From an uncultured Gallionellaceae bacterium (GTDB taxonomy: Bacteria > Pseudomonadota > Gammaproteobacteria > Burkholderiales > Gallionellaceae), in assembly GCA_903876625.1 (NCBI GenBank), contig CAIRAO010000443.1:1-41714 (forward strand): DNA of 41,714 nucleotides, in the 5' to 3' direction. How positions within the stretch are numbered: position 1 is the first letter of the stretch; each line of letters starts with the position of its first letter. The translations under genes were made by a program, and so were the position numbers. Positions 32,843 to 40,902 of the stretch are shown here, in pieces. Below the pieces are notes generated by a model, which made no database searches, had not been told where the DNA came from, and was given only the letters and a program-made list of their open reading frames with translations.

Positions 32843-34081
32843 ATGGAATCATCTGCCTCTTTGGAACTCGCTAAACACACGCTATTAATGATTGGAGCTA
32901 TCCTTGCCGTAGGTACATTCTCAAGTCTTATTGCACGTCTGTTGAAAATTCCCGATGTGGTGGTATTCCTGCTGTTAGGTATATTAATCGGCCCAAGCAT
33001 GTTGGGTTTTGTAGATATTAAGGCCGAATCGACGATGAACCAGTTGATTATGATTTTCGGTTCAAGCTTTATTTTGTTTGACGGTGGTGCAACTGTTCGC
33101 CTCAATGTGCTGAAAGACGTATGGATCACTGTTGTGATTATAGCCACCGCAGGTGTCCTGATTACCGCAGCAATCACAGGTTTGGCGGCACAGTACTTCC
33201 TAGGGCTTACTCCAATTGTTGCGCTATTGCTCGGAACGGTTATAGCCTCTACTGATCCAGCCACACTGGTTCCCGTATTTAAACAGGTACACATTAAGGA
33301 TCGTGTGGCGCAAGCAGTAGTAAGTGAATCGGCTTTCAATGATGCGATGGGTGCCATTCTGACGTTTACCGTACTGAGTATAGTGATGGGTGCGGGGGAT
33401 TTCTCGATTGGCGATGCAATATTCGATCTGTTTAAACAATCACTGTTTGGTATCTTCATCGGCGGGATATTGGGTTACTTTGCAGCGTTTTTAATATCAC
33501 ATGAGAAATTCAACTTTCTTGCCGAATTTGCTCCAGTTGTAGCACTAATGGCTGTGATCGGCGCTTACATGGGCGCGGATGGCATGCACGCCAGTGGTTT
33601 CATGGCGGTATTCGTATTTGGCATTGTTCTGGGAAATCAGGAATCCTTGGGATTCAAATTAACTGAGAGAGAAGGCGACGAATTAGAGGACTTTGTTTTG
33701 ACCACGGCTCTAATAATGCGCATGTTCATCTTTATCCTTCTAGGTACTCAAGTAAACTTCAGCTTAATGAACCTAAACCTATTTGGTGGTATTGGTGTCA
33801 TTATCGTATTTATGCTGGTAGCTCGCCCCGTCACGGTTTTCCTGTGTGCTTTGCCAGACCGTCGCGCCAAGTGGAGTTTTAAGGAAATGTTGTTCATGTG
33901 CTGGACTCGCGAAACCGGCGTGATCCCCGGCGCTCTAGCCGGCATGTTGATTGGTATGAAAGCTCCCGGCGCTGAAGTAATCGCTTCGGTTACTTTCATT
34001 GCGATTCTGATGACGATTTTAATTCAAGCGACCACTACCAAATGGTTGGCCAAAAAACTGGACTTATTGGCAAAAGATTAG
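32843..34081 (+). CDS. Cation/proton antiporter, CPA family
   Basis: A 412-residue integral membrane protein with about 12-13 hydrophobic segments. ATG 32843 is preferred over the open frame from 32762 because AAGGA lies five bases before it and a membrane helix starts soon after. The carrier motifs ASTDPATLVPVF (about 163-174) and ESAFNDAMGA (about 190-199) are those of NhaP-like CPA1 antiporters; the ND pair is the ion site. It exchanges Na+ or K+ for H+ across the inner membrane. It lacks the C-terminal regulatory domain of longer NhaP proteins. Confidence 0.88.
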   Translation: MESSASLELAKHTLLMIGAILAVGTFSSLIARLLKIPDVVVFLLLGILIGPSMLGFVDIKAESTMNQLIMIFGSSFILFDGGATVRLNVLKDVWITVVIIATAGVLITAAITGLAAQYFLGLTPIVALLLGTVIASTDPATLVPVFKQVHIKDRVAQAVVSESAFNDAMGAILTFTVLSIVMGAGDFSIGDAIFDLFKQSLFGIFIGGILGYFAAFLISHEKFNFLAEFAPVVALMAVIGAYMGADGMHASGFMAVFVFGIVLGNQESLGFKLTEREGDELEDFVLTTALIMRMFIFILLGTQVNFSLMNLNLFGGIGVIIVFMLVARPVTVFLCALPDRRAKWSFKEMLFMCWTRETGVIPGALAGMLIGMKAPGAEVIASVTFIAILMTILIQATTTKWLAKKLDLLAKD

Positions 34082-34265
34082 TTCAGCATAAACATTTAAA
34101 TCTAGTGACCGGTGTTGTTTCATCAAGAGACCCTGACCGAGTAATATGACGTACTCGTGCTGTCGGCCACAACCCGTCTATTGCTGTGATTTCTGAGTAC
34201 TCCCGAAATTTGTCCAAACCTGCCGCTGAAGAATATCAAAAACTGAGGTTGATTGAGTCTGAAAT

Positions 34266-34276
34266 AATGTCCGGTT
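34266..34276. repeat. Left arm of an 11-bp inverted repeat flanking the TOTE-toxin module
   Basis: AATGTCCGGTT at 34266-34276 is the exact reverse complement of 37411-37421. The two arms enclose the primase-helicase and toxin-antitoxin genes (34314-37336). They may be the ends of a mobile unit or a chance or decayed repeat. Confidence 0.4.
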
Positions 34277-34313
34277 TTAACTACGGCAACTTGGGCATTT
34301 CGGCCATTGCCGT

Positions 34314-36659
34314 TTAATCTTTTATTTTGTAGCCCATTGCCCGATAACCACGTTGGCGTTTCTCCCACATTCGCACAAGTGCGGGGTGTCCAATATCTAC
34401 GAAGTCGATCACTCTCACATCGCTTTTTGTTGCATGTTCGCGATGCAACCGACCAGCGTATTGTTGCAATGTTCCAGTCCATGAAATTGGCATTGCCAGC
34501 ACCAGCGTATCTAGCGGTGGATGATCAAATCCTTCACCAACCAATTTTCCGGTGGCGAGCAAAACACGCGGCTCATCAGGTGGTAGCGCGTTGAGTTCCG
34601 TGATCAAAGTTGAGCGCAGCTTCTTCGACATCCGGCCATGTAGCACAAACAGCGAAGGTATCTTTTCAATCAGCGCTGTTTTGATTGCATCAAGATGTTC
34701 GGTACGTTCAGTTAGCACGAGTACCTTCCTGCCTTGGCTAAACGAGTTTTCTATTTGAGCAGTTATCGCCGTTGTGCGATCGATATCCACAGCAATGTGT
34801 TGGAACACTTCTTGAATACCAATTTCCTTCGGAAGGTCAATTCGTTTGTATAGCATCTGAGGAATAACTTCCAAATCATGTGGAGCACTGGCTGATTGGG
34901 TGGCCCTATGACGAATCGGTCCGCACTGCATGAAGATGATTGGCTGCTGCCCATCGCGGCGTATCGGAGTAGCGGTCAGTCCTATCACGTATTTCGCCTT
35001 GACCCGTTTTAAGATCGCATCGAACGACACCGCGCCGACATGGTGGCATTCATCAATGACGACGTGACCATAATTCTCGACCAGCGGATTAACTGCGCCC
35101 TGACGCGACAATGATTGCATCACTGCAATGTCTATCATGCCTGTTGGTTTTGCTTTCCCGCCGCCGATGATTCCTACCACACCTTTGCCTACGCCGAGGA
35201 ACGACTGCAAGCGCTCCTGCCATTGCTTGAGCAATTCAGTGCGATGCACCAGTACGAGCGTATTAACTCCGCGCTCAGCGATCATCGCAGCAGCAGTCAC
35301 CGTTTTACCAAAAGCGGTTGGCGCACATAGAACCCCGGTGTCGTGATGCAGCATTGCGGCGACCGCCGCTTCTTGATCAATGCGAAGTGTTCCGGCAAAA
35401 GCGACATCGATAGATTGGCCCTCATATCTTTCGTCGCGCAGATCGCAGTGAATGCCATTTTCTAACAGCAATTCTTGCGCAGCATCTAAGCAGCCGCGAG
35501 GTAGTGCGATGTGTTGTGGATAATTTTCAGCGCAGCCAATCACGCGGGGCGTGTCCCAGACCGACATTCGCATTGCCTGTGCTTTGTAGAATTCAGGATT
35601 CTGAAAGGCAGCAAGGCGAATTAGGCGATTGGCCAGCGCTTGTGGCAATTGCTCCTTCTCAAAGTAGATGAGATTGCCCAGCGTTACCGTGAGTGATGCT
35701 GGCATCACGCCAGTCAGTTTTTTGGATGCCGGTGTAGCTCGCTTCCACGGTTCTTTGAGATCTTCCTCATCAATGAAAGTTACGTCCAGTGGATGCGCGC
35801 CACCGGTGGCACGGAGAATTGTTGGTTCGATGTCGTGTGCTGGCATCTGTAGCATGGATACAAGAAATGCCCACTGATCAGGATATGGATGCAAGGCAGC
35901 GTTTACGAAAACACTACATCTGTGCTCGCGGGGCTTTTTCTGTAATGGCAAGGCGATTAAATTACCAAATCCACCCTTGGGCATTGTGTCCTGATTGGGA
36001 AAAAGGCGATCGTAGGATTCAAGCTTCAATTGTCGAGCGCGAGCGCAGGTATGGCTAATGATGGCAGCCCCCAATCGCCGAGCATCGCGAGCGGACACGC
36101 TGCCGGAGAAGAAAACCCAAGCGTGCGCACCATTGCCAGAGCGAGAAATTTCAAGAGCGACCGGTACGCCCAATTCGTGACATGACTGAACAAATGCCAG
36201 CGCATCTTCTTTCCATTCGGCTTCGTCAAAGTCCGCAGCTAGAAAATGGCACGTGTCGTCGACAAGCAGTGGATATACGCCGATGGTTTGTTTGACTGCA
36301 AGATGTTCGTAGATTATCGTATCGGAAAGCGGACTAAGTGCCCGGTGACTGCAATCTGAACATTTGATGCGTGGCTTATTGCATACTCTGCTCCATTCAT
36401 TCTCACAGGCAGGAGCGTAGCCTGATTTTCCGGTGGTCTTGCTCTCCCAACGGATCGGGTAAACATCGGTGCGTCCTCGAAACAAACGCCGAAAGATGGC
36501 TATTTTATTATCAGTGCTGAATTTGGAAGGCTCTGAAATTGGAGTTGGCAATGACGCTGTTTCTTGTGGTAAGCGCCATTCAATTTTATGCGCCTCAAGC
36601 AAAGCGATAAGCCTGACATTTTCAGCTTTCAGAACTGCAATTGCATCGTGTTCTTGCAT
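34314..36659 (-). CDS. TOTE-type archaeo-eukaryotic primase fused to SF2 helicase
   Basis: A 781-residue protein. A Cys-rich knuckle (C85, C93, C100, C103) precedes a primase-like domain with the DFD metal pair (about Asp143/Asp145) and SGNGAHAWVFF (His179). From about residue 400 there is a superfamily 2 helicase with CAPTAFGKT (Walker A), VIDECHH (DECH box), GLTATPIRRDG and QQYAGRLHRE (motif VI). This order fits the TOTE conflict-system family. It should bind and unwind nucleic acid in the cytoplasm, with the primase part perhaps making or extending primers. It lies 30 bp after the toxin-antitoxin pair. ATG 36659 lacks a clear ribosome site. Confidence 0.88.
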   Translation of the reverse strand: MQEHDAIAVLKAENVRLIALLEAHKIEWRLPQETASLPTPISEPSKFSTDNKIAIFRRLFRGRTDVYPIRWESKTTGKSGYAPACENEWSRVCNKPRIKCSDCSHRALSPLSDTIIYEHLAVKQTIGVYPLLVDDTCHFLAADFDEAEWKEDALAFVQSCHELGVPVALEISRSGNGAHAWVFFSGSVSARDARRLGAAIISHTCARARQLKLESYDRLFPNQDTMPKGGFGNLIALPLQKKPREHRCSVFVNAALHPYPDQWAFLVSMLQMPAHDIEPTILRATGGAHPLDVTFIDEEDLKEPWKRATPASKKLTGVMPASLTVTLGNLIYFEKEQLPQALANRLIRLAAFQNPEFYKAQAMRMSVWDTPRVIGCAENYPQHIALPRGCLDAAQELLLENGIHCDLRDERYEGQSIDVAFAGTLRIDQEAAVAAMLHHDTGVLCAPTAFGKTVTAAAMIAERGVNTLVLVHRTELLKQWQERLQSFLGVGKGVVGIIGGGKAKPTGMIDIAVMQSLSRQGAVNPLVENYGHVVIDECHHVGAVSFDAILKRVKAKYVIGLTATPIRRDGQQPIIFMQCGPIRHRATQSASAPHDLEVIPQMLYKRIDLPKEIGIQEVFQHIAVDIDRTTAITAQIENSFSQGRKVLVLTERTEHLDAIKTALIEKIPSLFVLHGRMSKKLRSTLITELNALPPDEPRVLLATGKLVGEGFDHPPLDTLVLAMPISWTGTLQQYAGRLHREHATKSDVRVIDFVDIGHPALVRMWEKRQRGYRAMGYKIKD

Positions 36660-36688
36660 CAATAAAAAAACCAAATAGATTTTGGTAA

Positions 36689-36976
36689 TTAATCAGGCAA
36701 TAATTCGATGCGCAGTTTTTTTCCAAGAACTGAAGCTGCACTTGAAAGTGTGGTGAGAGTTAGGCTGGTATCTGTGGTATCAAGCAATCGGTTAAGCGCC
36801 GCGCGGCTAGTGTGCATCTTCTTGGCCATAGAAGTTTTAGTCAGCTTCTGAGCCTTCATTTCTTGGTCGATTTGCCAAGCGATCACTCGCTTAACAGCCA
36901 CAGCCGTCACTTCGTCAAGCATAGCTTCTTCTGTTAGAAAATCATCAAAACTGCTACCTATATTTTTTGCTTTCAT
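36689..36976 (-). CDS. HigA/XRE-type antitoxin
   Basis: A 95-residue protein with a helix-turn-helix near residues 45-70 (SMAKKMHTSRAALNRLLD). The N-terminal part probably wraps the toxin. It follows the toxin gene with a one-base overlap, the toxin-first order of HigBA modules. ATG 36976 gives the better spacing to GGAG than ATG 36979. The HTH likely binds the palindrome at 37321-37336 to repress the operon. Confidence 0.9.
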   Translation of the reverse strand: MKAKNIGSSFDDFLTEEAMLDEVTAVAVKRVIAWQIDQEMKAQKLTKTSMAKKMHTSRAALNRLLDTTDTSLTLTTLSSAASVLGKKLRIELLPD

Positions 36977-37311
36977 CATTCACTCCTCATTCTATCTTTT
37001 GCCAATTTCAAATCGGGTTGCGGCGTTGCTTGAGACTTTTTTATAAAGCCGTGCAACAAAACAATCTTGCCACCTGATACAGTAAACAGCACTCTCGCAA
37101 TACGACCATCCAAATGAACACGAACCTCCCATAGATCTTTTTCCATTTTACGTACAAGCGGCATACCCAGAGGCCAACCAAACTGGACCGTCTTAATGTC
37201 TTCACCTATCGTTTTTCGATCAATAGCTGATAACTCTCGCAACCAATCACGTACGGGCTCAGTGCCACCATCGGTTTTAAAGAATCTGACTGCGAGTGTG
37301 GGAGTATTCAT
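36976..37311 (-). CDS. HigB/RelE-like toxin (Gp49 family)
   Basis: A 111-residue basic protein with the RelE/ParE fold signature: DLWEVRVHLDGRIARVLF then KIVLLHGFIKKSQATP. Family members cut mRNA on the ribosome or block gyrase. The conserved basic residues (Arg in VHLDGRIARV, KK in FIKKSQ) are present, so it looks active. It is the first gene of a leftward operon with its antitoxin, and the TOTE-type protein follows. Confidence 0.92.
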   Translation of the reverse strand: MNTPTLAVRFFKTDGGTEPVRDWLRELSAIDRKTIGEDIKTVQFGWPLGMPLVRKMEKDLWEVRVHLDGRIARVLFTVSGGKIVLLHGFIKKSQATPQPDLKLAKDRMRSE

Positions 37312-37320
37312 TGCAGAAGT

Positions 37321-37336
37321 GTATCAATATTGATAC
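37321..37336 (-). promoter_or_regulatory. Palindromic operator of the toxin-antitoxin operon
   Basis: GTATCAATATTGATAC is a perfect 16-bp palindrome ending nine bases before the toxin start codon. This is the normal place for an autorepressor of HigA type. It probably covers the promoter. Confidence 0.85.
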
Positions 37337-37723
37337 GCTCAAGCAACCAAATCAGCCGTATCATCACTCGTTTAAAATTTGATTAGATTGCAATTATTCG
37401 AAAAAGTGGGAACCGGACATTGAGGCAGGCTGAAAGAACACCATTCTAATAAAGCCGCAAAAGTCCGGCTTGATTGAATAGTTTGCCCACATAGAAATTA
37501 ACTCGTAGATCCGCAGTGGGTTAGGAGTTACCCGATGCAATAATTAATAACATTGAGTTTCGAATGACTCCTTTGCCATCGAAATCAGACTATCACCGAA
37601 AATGAAATTCAACCAGGAAATGCGATTTGAATATCGCCTGAATTTTCATCCAATAATTCTTTAAGTTCACTATACACTCACTCATGTAGCCTACCCGTTG
37701 GTTATGTCAGACACGATAAAACG
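37337..37723. other. Intergenic region between ccoS and the toxin operon
   Basis: About 390 bp without a gene. It holds the right arm of the 11-bp inverted repeat (37411-37421) and a weak leftward hairpin AAGCCG/CGGCTT (37452-37471), followed on the minus strand by a T-rich stretch, that could end cco transcription. Confidence 0.5.
37411..37421. repeat. Right arm of the 11-bp inverted repeat flanking the TOTE-toxin module
   Basis: AACCGGACATT at 37411-37421 is the exact reverse complement of 34266-34276. It lies about 75 bp outside the toxin operon operator. Confidence 0.4.
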
Positions 37724-37880
37724 TCAAGGCATCATATCTTCATCATCATCTTGAAGAATACGATTGGCATTTCCTTCCATGTCCTCATACTGCCCTTTTT
37801 TGACAGCCCAGATCATGACTGCAAAAAATATCAGGCCCAAGAACGTCATACCGGGAATTAAAGTAAAAATTACGCTCATG
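37724..37880 (-). pseudogene. ccoS: cbb3 oxidase maturation protein CcoS, apparent frameshift
   Basis: ATG 37880 has an AGGAG site at good spacing and lies eight bases after the ccoI stop. The frame shifts near codon 5: with one T fewer in the TTTTT run it reads MSVILLLIPGMTFLGLI, then IWAVKKGQYEDMEG and NRILQDDDED, a normal 51-residue CcoS with one membrane helix. As given, the ATG frame ends early and the CcoS frame has an upstream TAA. CcoS is needed for cofactor insertion into cbb3 oxidase, so this is either a sequencing or assembly error in a homopolymer or a true lesion or phase variant. Confidence 0.8.
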
Positions 37881-37887
37881 TCATCTC

Positions 37888-40356
37888 CTACGATTTTTCA
37901 TTCTTGAACAAATTGCGTATGCGCGCCGCATTGCCTATCACCACCAGAGAGCTGATAGGCATCGTGATTGCAGCTACAAGCGGATTCACCTTGGCCATCA
38001 TCGCCATCGGCACCATGATAGCGTTATACACAAAAGAAAGCCCGATATTCTGCTTGATCGTGCGCAAGGTACGGCGCGACAACAGAGTCGCAAGGCGCAC
38101 TTTGTCCAGCCCGTTGTGCATCAGTACGATATCGGCACTCTCTACTGATACATCTGTACCCGATCCTAGAGCAATACCCACATCAGCACGTATCAGGGCA
38201 GGTGCGTCATTGATACCGTCGCCCACCATAGCGACCACTTTGCCTTGTTGTTGCAAGCGCTGAATTACCTGATCCTTGTCCTGCGGCAACACTTCTGCTA
38301 TCACTTCCATGCCGCCCAACTGTCTGGCGATTGCTTTTGCCACCACTTTGCGATCCCCGCTTAGCAATGTCATGCCGATGCCTGCCGCACGCAATTCATT
38401 CACCAATTGTTGTGCATCGCTACGCAACTTGTCTGCCAGTGCGAATACAGCCACATGCATGCCGCCAATCGCGCAATAAACACAGCTCATTGCCTGTGCC
38501 TCCAGTTCGTGCGCTTGTGACTGTAATTCAGCATTAAGAGTAATGCTGTTTCGGGTCAGCCATTCAGCGCTGCCCAATAAGACAGCTTCACCGTTAAACA
38601 TCGCTTTAACACCTAATCCCGCAGTGGCATGAAACTCGTGAACGAATACATTAAGATAATTTAGTTGACGTGCTACAGCTTCGTTGATGATTGCCTTTGC
38701 CGCTGCATGTTCACTGTACCTTTCTACTGCCGCTGCGATGCACATTATGTCCGTCTCAGGCATATTGGAGGTTGTATGCATACTGGCCACGCTCATCTTG
38801 CCTTCAGTCAGTGTGCCGGTTTTATCAAACACAAAATGATTTACCTTGGATAATGTTTCCAGCACGAGGCCATTCTTGACCAGAATGCCGTATTTAGCGC
38901 CCAAGCCAGAAGCAACGGCAATCGACATTGGCGTGGCCATACCCAGTGCGCAAGGACAGGTAATGATCAAGACAGAAGTCGCTGCCATGAGCGCAATCTC
39001 AAAACTTTTGCTGTCCCATATAAAAAAGGTGAGTGCCGCGCTCAGCAGTGTGACCAGAACGAACCACGGCACGATGGTATCCGCCAAGCGCTGTATCGGC
39101 GCCTTGGAAGACTGAGCCTCTTCAACCAGCCGGATTATTTTAGCCAGCGTGGTATTTTGCAATGACGTGCTTACTTCAACAAGCAATGCGCCGTTGACAT
39201 TCACTGTTCCTGATGAAACTTTTGCACCTATTGATTTGTTCACAGGAACTGATTCTCCGCTGAGCATGGATTCATCAACTGTGCTATGTCCTTCCACCAC
39301 GATCCCGTCTACCGGCACTTTATAACCGGGCTTGATCAATACAATGTCTCCCAATTTTATACCGCGTATTGGAGTGATTTGCTCTTTGCCATCCTGCATT
39401 AGCGTTGCCACACGAGGTTGTAATTCCATCAGACGCTTGGTTGCAGACAATGCCTGATGACGGAACATGCCTTCCAGATAACGCCCGATCAAAATGACAA
39501 AAATCAGATTGGTAACGGTGTCAAAATACACTTCACCGGCAACATTCGGCATCACTGTGATGTAAGTGGAATAGGCGTAAGTGACACTCAAACCTATGGC
39601 AATTGGCAAATCCATGGTTAAACGCCATGCACGCAAGCCACCGATGGCACCCCGGAAAAAAGGATAACCTGCGTACACCAAGGTTGGTGTAGCCAAGGCA
39701 AAACCCATCCAGTGAAAAAATGAGCGAAACTCGCCCTTATCCGCACCGCTATACAGAGCGATGGAAATCCAGATCAAATTCATCATGGCAAAGCCGGCGA
39801 AAAACAGGCGGAACAGCATACTGCGATTGGCTTTTTTAATTACTCCTTCTGCGTTTTCGGGGTCGTAGGGCACCGCCGAATAGCCGATCTTAGAAAACGC
39901 ACGAATCAAATTTGAAAGTTTGTTTTGACTGTTATCCCAACGCAAATGAACTCGCTTGGCAGCCAAATTGACATTGGCGAATTGAACCCCGGATTCACGC
40001 TTCAGCCCGCGTTCAATCAACCATACACAGGCCGCGCAATGTATACCTTCTACGAGCAAGTGAATATCGCGCAAGTCACCCGAACTGGTAATGAACTCCT
40101 GTTGTACTTCATCGATATCATAGATTTCAATATCTTTGGGCGGCTCCGGAGGAGGAGCAAGCAACTGGCCTTCAGGTGTGCGCTGATAATAGCTTTGTAG
40201 CCCGGCCTCGTAAATTGCCGAGCATACTGACTGACAACCCAGACAGCAAAAATTCTGTTCGGCGCCTTCATGGTGCGCGTGATAATTAAATCCGGCTGGA
40301 ATTGGCAGGCCGCAGTGAAAACATCCCTCTATGCTATGAACGTTTTGCTGAGTCAC
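37888..40356 (-). CDS. ccoI: Copper-transporting P1B-type ATPase for cbb3 oxidase
   Basis: An 822-residue ATPase with an N-terminal Cys-rich segment (CFHC at 12-15, CCLGC at 37-41) and a heavy-metal-binding motif GIHCAAC (about 104-110). About eight membrane helices follow. The transport motif is CPC (467-469), phosphorylation DKTGT (511-515) and hinge GDGINDAP (712-719). It is of the CcoI/FixI type, supplying copper for cbb3 oxidase assembly from the cytoplasmic membrane. The nucleotide-domain motif is SEHAAAKAI rather than the usual SEHPxA. Start is GTG 40356, 12 bases after ccoH, without a strong ribosome site. Confidence 0.95.
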   Translation of the reverse strand: MTQQNVHSIEGCFHCGLPIPAGFNYHAHHEGAEQNFCCLGCQSVCSAIYEAGLQSYYQRTPEGQLLAPPPEPPKDIEIYDIDEVQQEFITSSGDLRDIHLLVEGIHCAACVWLIERGLKRESGVQFANVNLAAKRVHLRWDNSQNKLSNLIRAFSKIGYSAVPYDPENAEGVIKKANRSMLFRLFFAGFAMMNLIWISIALYSGADKGEFRSFFHWMGFALATPTLVYAGYPFFRGAIGGLRAWRLTMDLPIAIGLSVTYAYSTYITVMPNVAGEVYFDTVTNLIFVILIGRYLEGMFRHQALSATKRLMELQPRVATLMQDGKEQITPIRGIKLGDIVLIKPGYKVPVDGIVVEGHSTVDESMLSGESVPVNKSIGAKVSSGTVNVNGALLVEVSTSLQNTTLAKIIRLVEEAQSSKAPIQRLADTIVPWFVLVTLLSAALTFFIWDSKSFEIALMAATSVLIITCPCALGMATPMSIAVASGLGAKYGILVKNGLVLETLSKVNHFVFDKTGTLTEGKMSVASMHTTSNMPETDIMCIAAAVERYSEHAAAKAIINEAVARQLNYLNVFVHEFHATAGLGVKAMFNGEAVLLGSAEWLTRNSITLNAELQSQAHELEAQAMSCVYCAIGGMHVAVFALADKLRSDAQQLVNELRAAGIGMTLLSGDRKVVAKAIARQLGGMEVIAEVLPQDKDQVIQRLQQQGKVVAMVGDGINDAPALIRADVGIALGSGTDVSVESADIVLMHNGLDKVRLATLLSRRTLRTIKQNIGLSFVYNAIMVPMAMMAKVNPLVAAITMPISSLVVIGNAARIRNLFKNEKS

Positions 40357-40368
40357 AATCTGGCTGAA

Positions 40369-40878
40369 TTATTGCTCTTGCGCGACTGATAGTTTGTTAC
40401 TGCTTACTTCAAACACATCATTAGCGCGCTTGACACGGATACGCAATTCCCAGATGCCTTTGAGCGGGAAACTTATATAGCCTTGATATTTGCCGGATGA
40501 TGTCTCGGTAAACGGAACAGCAAAATCTCTTTCAGCATCAGCAGAACGATAGGCAACCACTTCCATTTTTCCGCTAACCGGGACACTTTGACGATCAACA
40601 ACATCAATTTCAAAAGAAGCGGGGGATGCCAGTACGATTTTTTTTGGTTGCTTTAATGTCACTTTCCAGGCTAATGTATTTTGCGCCTGAATGTCATCTA
40701 TCGTTTCAGTATCAGACTTGCGATCCTTGGTGCTGTACTCATGATCCACCAATGTGGAACTGCTGTGATAAGCTTTCCAGATTAAAACAGAATTGACCAA
40801 AACTGCGGTAACGACGATTCCTATCAATCCAACAAACCATGGATTGCGCCAATTCTGCTTATTTTTTTGTGAAAGCAT
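40369..40878 (-). CDS. ccoH: cbb3 oxidase assembly protein CcoH (FixH)
   Basis: A 169-residue protein with one membrane helix (about 14-34, PWFVGLIGIVVTAVLVNSVL) and a periplasmic beta-rich domain ending GIWELRIRVKRAND, as in the FixH family. FixH acts with the copper ATPase CcoI in assembly of cbb3-type oxidase. It lies between ccoG and ccoI in the leftward operon. Confidence 0.9.
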   Translation of the reverse strand: MLSQKNKQNWRNPWFVGLIGIVVTAVLVNSVLIWKAYHSSSTLVDHEYSTKDRKSDTETIDDIQAQNTLAWKVTLKQPKKIVLASPASFEIDVVDRQSVPVSGKMEVVAYRSADAERDFAVPFTETSSGKYQGYISFPLKGIWELRIRVKRANDVFEVSSNKLSVAQEQ

Positions 40879-40902
40879 CTTTTACTCCTTTTTAAATCTA
40901 AA

